Source: Euprymna scolopes
Lineage: Eukaryota; Mollusca; Cephalopoda; Sepiida; Sepiolidae
Length of the DNA stretch: 39,349 nucleotides
Reading direction: 5' to 3'
Assembly: GCA_024364805.1 (NCBI GenBank)
Contig: CM044511.1
Coordinates: 2,089,721-2,129,069 of the forward strand
Below the pieces are notes generated by a model. The model saw only the letters and a program-made list of their open reading frames with translations, searched no databases and was not told where the DNA came from. The position numbers and the translations under genes were made by a program. Shown here one piece after another: positions 1-8,540 of the stretch (position 1 is the stretch's first letter; each line of letters begins with the position of its first letter).

Positions 1-250
1 TGCTGGTCGACATGGAACTCAACGCCCAAGGAGTACCTAATGTAGCACGTATGCACTTACGTTATCGTGCTATTTTTTAAAATAGTATTTTCACACTAAA
101 TTAAAATTTAAAAATATATTTTTCTTTTATTGATTTGTTTGTGTGGAAAATCTAGCTCCCAAAAAAGGGTACTCTGGATAGTAACAAAAAATTGAAATGG
201 TCTCAGTCTCGAAAGATGTCTTCTTTATTGAACGAGGAAAACAACGGTGA
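1..250. other. Unassigned AT-rich sequence at window edge
   Basis: No gene or repeat family is recognisable. The first 60 bases are less AT-rich than what follows and could be the edge of something lying outside the window, but no reading frame in them matches a family I know. Confidence 0.5.
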
Positions 251-261
251 AGTGTAGTTCG

Positions 262-560
262 CCTTCTATTTCTCTTCCCCCTCTCTCTTCTTCTCTTAAT
301 ATCTCTCTCTATCCATCTCTCACTTTCCCTCTCTCAATCTATATTTCTCTCAATATCACCCTCTCCATCTCTCTTTTAGCCCTTTCTTCTTTCTAACTCC
401 CTCTATCTCTCTCTCCTTTTCTTTTGTCTAACCCTCTCTGTTTATAACTCTCTCCCTCTCTCTGTCTATCCATCAATGCCTTTATCTCTCTCTCTATCTA
501 CTTCTCTTTCTCTATTTTCCGCTCACTTTCTTGTTTCTATCTATATATCTTCCTCTCTAT
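262..560 (+). repeat. CT-rich simple-sequence block
   Basis: About 300 bases are almost entirely pyrimidine on the plus strand, built from interrupted TCTC, CTCTAT and CCTCTC units. It is a degenerate polypyrimidine microsatellite with no coding potential. It sits where the upstream part of the Helitron (Rep/HUH region) would be expected if the element at 0.7-2.0 kb were complete. Confidence 0.85.
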
Positions 561-724
561 CTGCCCATCTCTAATCCGTCATCTTATTTTAGTCTTCTAA
601 CTATATTACAGTGAATAAAGCATTGTCAAAACATGGATAAACCCTATTTTAGTCACCTAATTTACTGACTGTTAGAATAGAAGTTATTTGGAAATCACTG
701 CTACCTTGAACAGCAACAGAAGTA

Positions 725-1886
725 ACTGGTAAAATCTTTCTAATTAACTTGATTTTGCCAGCCATTCGGTTACAAAATGACACAACCTTAGCCCTTGCTG
801 CATGAGGAATACCTGCGACCTTGCTGCCAATTAGAAGAATTATTTCTTCTACTTTTAAACATTCAATTTTTAAAAAAATCTCACGTTCGACATCTCCAAA
901 ACATCCAATATGGGGAAAATATTGCAGAAATGCAAACTTATTGTAAAAGATGAACTCACAATGGTACGCAAAATATCACTTGAGGCTCTTGGTGTATCCT
1001 TGCAAGATTTTCGTGGCGATGTCAAAACATTTGGGAATGCAGTAATATTGCTTGCAGGAGATTTCAGACAATTGTTACCTGTTATTTATCAATCAACACC
1101 AGCAGATGAAATAAATGCTTGCCTCAAATACTCTACTTGTTTGTGCCATGTGAAGACATTAAACTTAACTCCAAAAATGCTTATCCAGTTGCAGACTGGT
1201 CGATCCGTACATAAATTGTTGCGTCACTTGTAGGAAATTGGGTACGGAAAATGCGAGCTGATCAGAAATAAGGGCAAAATTCTTGGAATTTAACTTCTGT
1301 AATTTTATAACATCAAAACAATAGTTAGTTTAAAAGGTTTTTTGCAGATATTCAAATCATAAGAATTTCACTTGACTGAGTGAATAAGCTATTCTCGCAG
1401 GTCAATACGAAGATGTCAACGCTATTATTCAATGTAAAATTCCAAGTGAGTTAGTCACATACAAATCCATCGACACTGTTGTGAAAGCAGATAAAGTGGT
1501 TAATTATCCAAGAGCTATATTTGCCAAGGATGCAACCGCATGTATTGCAACTGAAATTTGGCGTACTAATTATCATGTTGTGAAATATAAACAAATCCAA
1601 GCTTCGCAAAGGCACATGCCTTGCATTACAAAATAAACCACCAATATCATAGAAACTACAATCATAACAAGATTTTTTACAGATGAATATATCTTCATTC
1701 AATGTATTCCTATGATTCCACAGGGAACAATCTTTACAATTGTGTGGCTTACAGTTACACACTGACTGCTTTTTCACATGGACAATTTATGTTACGTATT
1801 CAAGAATCACACAAACCAGAAAATCTGTATATCAGCTAAGAAAATGGAACAATAAAAACTGTGTACCCATTGGAAATGGAAAATTA
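725..1886 (+). pseudogene. Helitron PIF1-type helicase, decayed C-terminal part
   Basis: In an intact Helitron this domain is the 5'-3' DNA helicase of the RepHel transposase. Reading along the plus strand and changing frame several times, motifs appear in the expected order. A Walker A remnant TGKIFLINLIL (usual GTGKT, last T changed to I) is near 725. LALAA then GIPATLL follows at about 770-815. CKLIVKDE (Walker B; usual WDE) and AGDFRQLLPV then STPADEINACLK follow in an open stretch at 910-1233. FCNFITSKQ and AILAGQYEDVNAII then TYKSIDTVV and VVNYP lie at about 1293-1510. HVLQLKFGVLIIML is near 1535-1580 and CIPMIP near 1705. QSLQLCGLQL, IYVTYSR, and finally KPENLYIS and TVYPLEMEN end at a stop at 1886. 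There are at least four frame changes and several in-frame stops, plus a small deletion between CIPMIP and QSLQ. The HUH/Rep part is not seen. It is an old, inactive DNA transposon remnant. Confidence 0.9.
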
Positions 1887-1944
1887 AACCTATAAGAAAC
1901 ATGCTTTTTCTCATTTTGGAGCTTTGTCCATTGCACCAATTTGA

Positions 1945-1975
1945 GCCACAGCAACGCGTGGCAGGGTACTGTTAG
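1945..1975 (+). mobile_element. Helitron 3' terminus: hairpin plus CTRR-like end
   Basis: A perfect 5-bp stem, GCCAC (1945-1949) paired with GTGGC (1958-1962) over an 8-base loop, is followed 9 bases later by GTTAG and then T. Helitrons end in CTRR, usually CTAG, preceded by a short hairpin, and insert between A and T. Here the C of CTAG appears changed to T. It lies 60 bases past the helicase stop, so it is most simply the end of the same element. Confidence 0.75.
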
Positions 1976-1976
1976 T

Positions 1977-2027
<51 letters not shown>

Positions 2028-2032
2028 CATGA
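1976..2032 (+). repeat. (AT)n microsatellite abutting Helitron end
   Basis: Alternating AT/GT dinucleotides begin immediately after the Helitron terminus, with two interruptions by G or C. No gene. Confidence 0.95.
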
Positions 2033-2310
2033 TTGACAATGTTACTATAGCTCAAGATTATTTTTTTTATTTATTATAAAAAATAACTTACTTAAACACC
2101 AAAAAATTGATACGTAGTAGATCTTTCTTTTTTTTTTGTACGAGGAAAAATCAATACATGTATGTTTCCATTAGATTCTGCTTACGTCTAAAGGAACAAG
2201 CACACTGTTTTTAGAAAGCAAGATATATACGCATATAACCAAAAATGTTTAAATCGAAGCATATTGATGAACTCACACCGTGTGTTTATTTTGGGCTGGC
2301 ATATTTATAT

Positions 2311-2369
<59 letters not shown>

Positions 2370-3290
2370 TATATATAGTTATATATATAGTTATGTAGTT
2401 ATATTAAACACGCAAGGAACTTCTAAAAAGCATTGGCATACCCTATAAGTAGATGAAAATATTAAACATATATATGTATGTGTATATGTATATATATATG
2501 TATAAATGTGTGTGTGTGTGTCTGTATTTGTGTTTGTGTGTGCAGTTGCTTAAGGAACACGATTTTCGAAAGTTTAAATTATGCTGCCAGGCTTCTTAGA
2601 TGTGCAAGTGATGCGCTTTGATCATATACTCAACATTATTCTTTAAGTGACAAATATTAATAAACTATAAAAGATATCCTTATTTGGTAGCCATTTGTAT
2701 ATCCCTGAGAACACTTTAATGTTGATGACGTTTTTTTCCGAAGCCATATAATGATGTTGTCACTGTTTTGAAATTATCAGCTTGAGGCAATAAACCCTTG
2801 CGAGTTCTATGTAATTTCAATATAAGTGACATTTAAATAAGTTAAACCTGTGTATGTCTACAATATCGGAAAATTAAGCAAATATATACATATGATATTA
2901 CTTCTGTGTTATATATAATTTGAGCATTTCTGGTCAGTCTTTGAATTATTGGTTTTAAGTAATATACATCTGAGCATTGTTTTTACACTTACTGTTCTAT
3001 AGACATGTTTTAATCAAAATATAAAATCGTGTGGATTGTCCTTCTTTGAATTTTAGACAAATAGTTTACATCGTTTTGTAATAAAATATTATTAAATTCA
3101 TACCAAAGCTAGACGGTTATTATGTAAAACATGAGATCGAGGGATTCTTGCTAAATTCTCTTTAATAAAGTCGACAAACTGTATTGCAATCTGAATTTTT
3201 TTTAATATTCAAATTAGTGATCTACTTCATATATCTCCCTTCATAAAACCGATCCTCGAGCTATTCTAAAGAAAGAGAAATTAGATATTG
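2033..3290. other. AT-rich sequence with two microsatellites, no gene seen
   Basis: It contains an (AT)n tract at about 2312-2366 followed by three TATATAGT-type units, and a TATG/GT tract at about 2466-2545. The reading frames across them encode only Tyr-Ile dipeptide runs. The remainder shows no recognisable element. Confidence 0.6.
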
Positions 3291-3291
3291 T

Positions 3292-3390
3292 GTGTATATA
3301 TATATATATATATATACATACTTGTATATATGTATATGTATATATATATACATACTTGTGTATATGTATATATATATATATATATATTAA
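3292..3390 (+). repeat. Compound (AT)n/(TATG)n microsatellite
   Basis: Two (TA)n runs are separated by the repeated phrase ATACATACTTGT..TATATGTATA, which appears twice with a period of about 38 bases. This is local duplication inside a microsatellite. Confidence 0.85.
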
Positions 3391-3639
3391 TTGATATTTT
3401 GTATGTATTAATTTGTAAGTATAACCGTCACTAGTATTGCAGGGCATATAAGATGTACCCATCTTTGGTGAGTATTTAGGGAGAATATATCACTATTACG
3501 TGGTTTTGGCAATGGAGTCGCCACTTATCAAGTTCCGGAGATCACTCGAGGATGAGTGTTAATGAGTGCAGCGTATTCAATGTTACAATATCGTACTAAT
3601 CGTTTGTAATGCGAATTCTGTAAATAAGATTGCTTAAGG

Positions 3640-3836
3640 GGACGACCTATCAAGGGCTTGTTTACGTTGGACTGGAAGACGACCATATTGTAGTCAGCTG
3701 CAATCCAACAAAACAAAATAGAGTTAAACATACGTTCAGTTCTAAAAAAGAAAACTTGTTCATCGAATCTACGTTTAGGTTTCGGCACGATAAGAGAGAA
3801 GATTGTCATACGCTTCCAAGATGAGGTGACTACCAA
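3640..3836 (-). pseudogene. LINE reverse transcriptase C-terminal fragment (CR1/jockey type)
   Basis: The minus strand reads PKPKRRFDEQVFFFRT, then FNSILFCWIAADYN, then VVFQSNVNKPLIG. This matches the final segment of CR1/jockey-group ORF2 proteins, whose consensus runs roughly SFFPRTxRLWNSLP..xFPxxYNLxxFKxxVNxxL. The Trp of WNSLP is changed to Phe. The frame is open through this piece and on into unrelated sequence down to 3528. A second fragment at 34.98-35.16 kb shares KRRFxEQxFFFR and is from the same family. It is a non-autonomous, 5'-truncated relic; the endonuclease and polymerase core are absent. Confidence 0.75.
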
Positions 3837-3840
3837 TTCT

Positions 3841-4900
3841 GCGTGTAATTACACGTAGAACATCCGCCAATGTTTTCTTGAATATTGAGCCGGGTCGATG
3901 CCGAAGAAAATCGGTGATGTGTTTATTTTTATGAACATTCTAGTATTCTTTGTTTTCTATTTGTTTTTTTAGAGGAAAACGAGTTTCTATCGATTGTGGG
4001 TGGGCATATGCCACAACATATTTTATTTCTGACTGAATTAGGATCAACACTGGCTTTAACCAAAACACCCCTAATGTATTTAGTCTTTCAGAAATCCTCG
4101 TGATCCTTAGGATTTTTTAAGGTTTAAAATACAACGTTTGACATTTGATGTAAAAATGAACATTTCCAAAATAAATCTTTACGAGTTTTGTAATTTTCCT
4201 AGAAACACCCGTCGTCATTAGTCGTATTTATTCTCGTTATGCTTTCTAGGACATAGCTTTCTTGCTGTTATTTTTGGTTTTACATTTCCCATCTTGCTGA
4301 ATTTCAAATAACAACCGGATTTATTTTTACAATATATTTATTTTTTATCGTAACCAAGCGGGGATTGTTTTTCATGTCATCCACTTTATATCTCCAACCC
4401 GTTTAACTTCGATTTCCACTTAAACCTTTACTCATAAGGGGAGATTTATTTATTTAACTTTATTAAACTGATAAAGTATGTATAAAAAATTAATGTTCTC
4501 GAAGCGTTTGGAGGGTTTTACAATCTAAACTTTTTTTCTCATTCTTTTTAAATTCATATTTTAAGCGCTTCCTTTATAAGATTAGTTTTGTCGTCCCAAC
4601 TCGCATCCATACATTACTGTGCACCTATTTCTTTTCGAATAAGATTCATGAAACCCTGCAAACTTTTGTAATTAGCCATGCCAATTGAGCGATATAACAT
4701 GGTGGCGCAAGTGTATATTAAAAGAAAAAAAACGCACGTAATCGATTCTGTATCCCGACATATATTTATTAAGTGTACCTTATATGTTGAATGTTGTCAT
4801 ATCATTTTTACAGCAAATAATGAGCCTGGAACACCTGTAGTAGGTGTATTTATTACAGGCGTGATACAGATTTACATACTATACGACAGCTGTCGGACTA
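3841..4900. other. AT-rich sequence, no gene seen
   Basis: No conserved protein, RNA gene or terminal repeats could be recognised. A short inverted repeat, ACACCTGTAG/TAGGTGTA, lies near 4831-4850. One open frame of 76 codons (4678-4908) has no recognisable motif and is probably chance. Confidence 0.5.
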
Positions 4901-4904
4901 AAGT

Positions 4905-5560
4905 ATAGAGTGTCTTAAAAAAGTGTTCAGCCGTTTTGTACGGGCATGTATAATTGTCGTAGAATCTTGAAAATTCAGAATGTTATTGTTATACATCGTA
5001 TAAAATGACTGGTCAATTTTTTTGATTTCAGATTTTAATGAAAAGTAATAGCAGGGAGTAGAATACACCATACTAAAAATGATTGTCACGGTGAATTTCA
5101 AAAAATACAATCTGAACGTGATGCCTCTTTAGAAGATCGATATGCCATAAAATGCTGTTTAAACTTGACAAAACTGTTCTGTTTTAACTTCACAAAGACA
5201 TATGGAGTGCTCAAGACTGGTTGTGGACCATCTTGAATTAATCATCCATGATTGTATGAGTAGAATAAGAGATTCAAGGAACGCAGGAATTTTGATGAGT
5301 GGTATGGAAGAAGTAAGAATGTAATAACATCAGAATTAATTGGCCAAATAAATAAGTATATGGATAAGTAACGCTGCCTGTCTATTAGAGCAATAAGGGC
5401 GCAGTTTGATATCGGTGTGGAAACTGCACACAATTATCCGCGAGAAATTGAAGATGAAGAAGACTTGCACAAAGTTAGTCCCAAGATGTTCAGAGAAGAT
5501 CAGACAGGCAACCATTGTCGTGACTGCATAATATTTTTATGGTATTTGAAGTGACTTCCA
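4905..5560 (+). mobile_element. Mariner-family element, 5' part only
   Basis: The inferred 5' terminus is at TA then TAGAGTGTCTTAAAAAAGTG near 4905, which resembles the GTGTCCCAAAA-type ends of several mariners. The coding remnant begins about 200 bases inside. No matching inverted copy of this end is visible downstream, so the 3' half with the catalytic domain is missing. The start point is an inference; the coding match is firmer. Confidence 0.55.
5119..5532 (+). pseudogene. Mariner transposase N-terminal DNA-binding domain, broken
   Basis: The plus strand reads MPLEDRYAIKCCLNLTK, then TYGVLKTGCG, then LYE-stop-NKRFKERRNFDEWYGRSKN. It continues as VITSELIGQINKYMDK, stop, RCLSIRAIRAQFDIGVETAH, then EDLHKVSPKMFREDQTG. 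This follows the double helix-turn-helix of SETMAR-like mariner transposases: RYAIKFCVKLGKSA, CYEWHKRFKxGR, SGRPSTS, VxxxRRxTVxEIAxxVxIS and LHMRKVxAKFVPKxLTxDQK. Visible damage includes a TAA in place of a residue before RCLS, a stop in place of the Trp in YEWHKRF, and loss of everything after DQK. It has lost the catalytic domain and is not functional. Confidence 0.8.
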
Positions 5561-5589
5561 CAATCGCCTGCTACGATAAATCAAGAAGT

Positions 5590-6139
5590 AAAACATTCCT
5601 CGATGTTTTTTAATTCTCACAATCTATACAAATGACAGAGTAAGTGTTATGTGTGTTTCTTTTTGTATATCTGTTTAAATTTTTCACCGAAAAGCGAAAA
5701 CGAAAAACTCTCAAACTAATAAAACTGAAATTATCAGGACATAGTAATCATACAGAAAGAATTGTTTTTCATGAGTAAAATCATTATTTGAATTGATAAA
5801 TAACCCGTACAAAATAATGTCGGCAAGTTGAAATGCAAAATATTCATTCTAACTTGCCGATATATTTCTCTGTATTTTGGCCTAATGACTATTCATTTTT
5901 TTTTCCAAATTGGTTAATGTTAAACCAACGTACATCGATGAGGAAGGCAATGCTAATGTCGGTTTTAACTTTTGACATCACTGATTTATATTAAGTGCAA
6001 TATGATATTCAATAGGAAATCGGCTCTGTAATTAGAAATAGGCAAGCTTCATGACTCAAATTATATTTATACGTATTTTACCAACCGGCAATTTCGGGCG
6101 CCCTTCCTTTGTAGACAAATATAATTGGTCGATTCCAAA
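5590..6139. other. AT-rich sequence, no gene seen
   Basis: No coding match. The final 80 bases contain a short GC-richer patch (CCGGCAATTTCGGGCGCCC) just before the first Helitron-like element, with no recognised function. Confidence 0.5.
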
Positions 6140-6557
6140 TCTAATATATTAAAAAACGTGTTTTTCTATCTTTATATTTTCAAACTCTGTAAAAACCGCA
6201 GAGCAGACCTAGTGGCTTCAAATGATTGAATTTTTTTAGGGATGGTTCTTTTATGAGTCTTTATCCAGTTAAACCAGTTTTTAAGGGATGAAAAATGAGT
6301 CGAGATTGAAAATGTATTTCAAAAGTTCTTTTAAGTTTATCTTTAATTTTTAATTTTGGTCAATTCATATGCGTGATACGTTTGTACAGCGCTTGCGTCA
6401 TCAGCTTTGAAGTTTACGGTTTCGATACTAAATGATGACACAAAAACATTTGTTGTTTTTACTTTTGAAATAACGACTCTATAATAATATATACGAGTCA
6501 AATAAAATCTCATATGTAAGCGTATTTTACGCCCGGGAAAGCCCGCCCCCACGCTAG
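6140..6557 (+). mobile_element. Short Helitron-like element, copy A
   Basis: It begins TCTAATATATT after an A and ends CCACGCTAG before a T. A CGGG-AAAG-CCCG hairpin ends 10 bases before the terminal CTAG. A TC start, a CTAG end, a subterminal hairpin and insertion at A/T are Helitron hallmarks. There is no coding capacity, so it is non-autonomous. The internal phrases CCGCAGAGC, CAAATGATTG and ATAACGACTCTATAAT recur in copy B. Confidence 0.75.
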
Positions 6558-6887
6558 TCTAATGTATAAAATGCTATATCTTTGTCTGTCTGTCTCGATA
6601 TTTTAAAACTATACCTTCTCCAATAATAAAGTCGAAGAGCGGCACTAGGCGCCGCAAATGATTGTATTTTTACAGGCCGTTCTGTTATGGGCGTTTAGAC
6701 GGTCAATATAGGTTTAAATGGTGAAAATGGGTTAATATTGAAAAACATTTTGAACATCAATCCAAGTTTATTTTTAATTTTTTACATTTTTATTGAGTTG
6801 CTTTGCGGGTCCCATTGATACAGTGGTAACGTCACCAGCGTAAACCGTTAGAGTTTTGCGTTACTTTTCGATTCTGGATGATGCCAC

Positions 6888-6918
<31 letters not shown>

Positions 6919-6959
6919 CTTTTAAAATAACGACTCTATAATTATATATACAAATCTAG
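6558..6959 (+). mobile_element. Short Helitron-like element, copy B, directly abutting copy A
   Basis: It begins TCTAATGTATAAAATGC on the base after the CTAG of copy A. It shares the order of internal motifs with copy A: GCCGCAAATGATTGTATTTTT, AAGTTTATTTTTAATTTTT, and TAACGACTCTATAATTATAT. It contains an (AT)n expansion at 6889-6918. A CTAG at 6956-6959 may be its end, but the GC hairpin of copy A is missing and the next base is G, so the 3' boundary is uncertain. Confidence 0.65.
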
Positions 6960-7039
6960 GCAAAAACAAGGCCGATAGCCATTAATCGTGTGCTCTCGTG
7001 TAATGAATGAATGCGTGAATGTAGGATTTACAGGAAATT

Positions 7040-7245
7040 CTAAAAGATAAACTAAAATGGCCGAAAAATTGGCTGAAATGACATAAGTAATATGTAAATG
7101 ATTTAGAATGACGTTAATGAACTTAATGATTAATTGAATGGCCTTAAGAATGATTTGAATGCATTAAAAATAACTGGAATTCTTCAAAACAACTTGAATG
7201 ATCTGGAGAATGGATTGTATGGTTTTGAGACTGACTGGTTGTAAA
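7040..7245 (+). repeat. Degenerate minisatellite, unit about 20-21 bp
   Basis: Successive units can be read as AGAATGATTTGAATGCATTA, AAAATAACTGGAATTCTTCA, AAACAACTTGAATGATCTGG, AGAATGGATTGTATGGTTTT, AGACTGACTGGTTG. Similar units extend upstream (AGAATGACGTTAATGAACTT, ATGATTAATTGAATGGCCTT). About nine units are visible, each near 20-21 bp with a GAATGA or TTGAATG core. The divergence suggests age. Confidence 0.75.
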
Positions 7246-7330
7246 ATGAGTGATCATTTCACATTGAATCAATACAGAAGAGTGATACCCCACTTTATAT
7301 CACAAAGTACCAAACATTAGTACGGCATGT

Positions 7331-7375
7331 AGAAAGAACAGATACTATACTTTGATCTTGACCAAAAGGCCAAGC
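7331..7375 (-). pseudogene. U2 snRNA 5'-end fragment (module a)
   Basis: The reverse complement reads CTTGGCCTTTTGGTCAAGAT, then CAAAGTATAGTATCTGTTCT. U2 has CTCGGCCTTTTGGCTAAGAT, then CAAGTGTAGTATCTGTTCTT. The branch-point pairing element GTAGTA is changed to ATAGTA. The match stops where the stem IIa sequence would begin. Confidence 0.8.
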
Positions 7376-7408
7376 AAATTGTATTTATTTCCTCTCCCAT
7401 CGAGCCGG

Positions 7409-7450
7409 AACAGCTACTTCACTTTGATCTTGGCTAAAAGGCACAGAAAA
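7409..7450 (-). pseudogene. U2 snRNA 5'-end fragment (module b)
   Basis: The reverse complement contains GCCTTTTAGCCAAGATCAAA followed by GTGAAGTAGCTGTT. It keeps the U2 stem I/branch-pairing layout with several substitutions. It flanks the first body unit directly. Confidence 0.75.
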
Positions 7451-7986
7451 GGGTATTTATTTGCTTCCAACCTAGCAAATTAGGCACAAGACCGAATTTT
7501 AATGTGAGGAGTGCAGGGTAAATAGGGACCAACTCCCCGGGGAGTAGGGGAGTTTGATAGTGCCAACTGGTATGAAGGGTTGCACCAAAATTGACCAAGG
7601 CCTTATATGTGGGGTTGGTATTTATTTGCTCCCCCACCAAGCAAATTAGGCACAAGGCCGATTTTTAATGTGAGTAGTGAAGGGGAAATGTAGACCAACT
7701 CCCCGGGGAGTAGGGGAGTTGGATAGTGACAATTGGTATGAAGAGTTGCCCCTATATTGACCAAGGTCTTATATGTGAAGTTGCCCCCACATATGGTATT
7801 TGCTTGCAATGTGTATTTATTTTCTCCCCACTGAGCAAATTAGGCCCAATGCCGTTTTTTAATGTGGAGAGAGAGGGAGAGGGAGGCAAGAGATTAGCAG
7901 CTCCCGATGGGTTGGAAATGGGAGCTGGATAGTGACAATTGGTATGAAGAGTTGCCCCCACATTGACCAAGGTCTGATATGGCCGG

Positions 7987-8031
7987 GACAGTTACTACAC
8001 TTTGATCTTGGCGAAAAGGCCAAGAAAAGCG
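7987..8031 (-). pseudogene. U2 snRNA 5'-end fragment (module c)
   Basis: This is the best-preserved 5' edge. The reverse complement reads CCGCTTTTCTTGGCCTTTTC, then GCCAAGATCAAAGTGTAGTA, then ACTGTCC. GTAGTA is intact. The U2-like start CGCTT joins the TATTTATTTGCTCC body unit, so the U2 5' end forms a unit boundary. Confidence 0.85.
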
Positions 8032-8218
8032 GTATTTATTTGCTCCCCCACCGAGGAAATCATGCACAAGGCCATTTTTTAATGTGAGGAGTGGTGGAGA
8101 AATGGAGACCAACTCCCTGGGGGGGTAGGAGAGCTGGATAGTCACAATTGGTATGAAGGGTTTCCCCTACATTAAATGTGAGGCTGCCCCCACATATGAT
8201 CTTTGCTTGCAGTATCTG

Positions 8219-8266
8219 GCAGAAAGATACTACACTTTGACCTTGGCCAAAAGGTCAAGAAAAGCT
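8219..8266 (-). pseudogene. U2 snRNA 5'-end fragment (module d)
   Basis: The reverse complement reads AAGCTTTTCTTGACCTTTTG, then GCCAAGGTCAAAGTGTAGTA, then TCTTTCT. GTAGTA is intact, and the following TAGTATCTTTCTGCCAGATACTG can fold as a short stem like the start of U2 stem IIa. A weaker fifth piece (CCTTTGATCTTAACGAAAAA) lies at about 8299-8326. Confidence 0.8.
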
Positions 8267-8334
8267 TAAAAAGCTAAGAACAGCATCTATTACCAGCATC
8301 CCTTTGATCTTAACGAAAAAAGTGTAACGGACAG

Positions 8335-8368
8335 CCGACCGACCGACCGACCGACCGACCGACCGACG
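8335..8368 (+). repeat. (GACC)n microsatellite
   Basis: About eight uninterrupted CCGA/GACC tetranucleotides. GC-rich in an AT-rich setting; it closes the U2-module array. Confidence 0.95.
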
Positions 8369-8462
8369 GAGTGACTTATAGAGTCGCTTGCACCTGACTG
8401 AAAAGAATATGGTTTATATGCGTAATTTTCGACTGATCTAAGGCGTACTCCCTCGTCCCTTA

Positions 8463-8540
8463 TCTAATATATAAAAGGCTATATCTCTCTGTTTTCATAT
8501 TTTCAAATTCTATCTACTCGGAAATTGAAAGTCAATATAC
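8463..8540 (+). mobile_element. Helitron-like 5' end fragment
   Basis: TCTAATATATAAAAGGCTAT, then ATCTCTCTGTTTTCATATTT, resembles the 5' starts of copies A and B at 6.14 and 6.56 kb. The similarity fades after about 75 bases and no 3' terminus is identified. Confidence 0.55.

Larger units (their letters stand above)
7331..8330 (-). repeat. Tandem array containing antisense U2 snRNA 5'-end modules
   Basis: Four diverged copies of a body unit start at about 7456, 7617, 7811 and 8031 (spacings 161, 194 and 220). Each shows TATTTATTTGCTCCC, GCAAATTAGGCACAAGGCC, TTTTTAATGTG, an ACCAACTCCCCGGGGAG-type palindrome, and GGATAGTGACAATTGGTATG. Between some units lie segments which, on the minus strand, read like U2 snRNA nucleotides about 3-45: GGCCTTTTGGCTAAGATCAA and GTGTAGTATCTGTTC. 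The array may derive from a U2-headed SINE-like repeat that was then amplified in tandem. No intact U2 gene is present. Confidence 0.8.

Noticed and set aside
1451-1777. Cys-rich 108-codon minus-strand frame (CNCKPHNCKDC, CKKSCYDC) suggesting a secreted peptide
   Set aside because: The plus strand of the same bases carries collinear Helitron helicase motifs (VVNYP, HVLQLKFGVLIIML, CIPMIP, QSLQLCGL), so the frame is an antisense shadow. It has no signal-like start.
8202-8222. Possible U2 3' region (GCAGTATCTGGCAG resembling GCAGTACCTCCAGG) in opposite orientation
   Set aside because: The match is short, in the wrong orientation, and explained equally well by the palindrome with the adjacent AGATACT.
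7331-8330. Functional U2 snRNA gene
   Set aside because: Only about 40 nucleotides of the 5' end are present in each module, with substitutions and no stem IIb, Sm site or 3' stem-loops.
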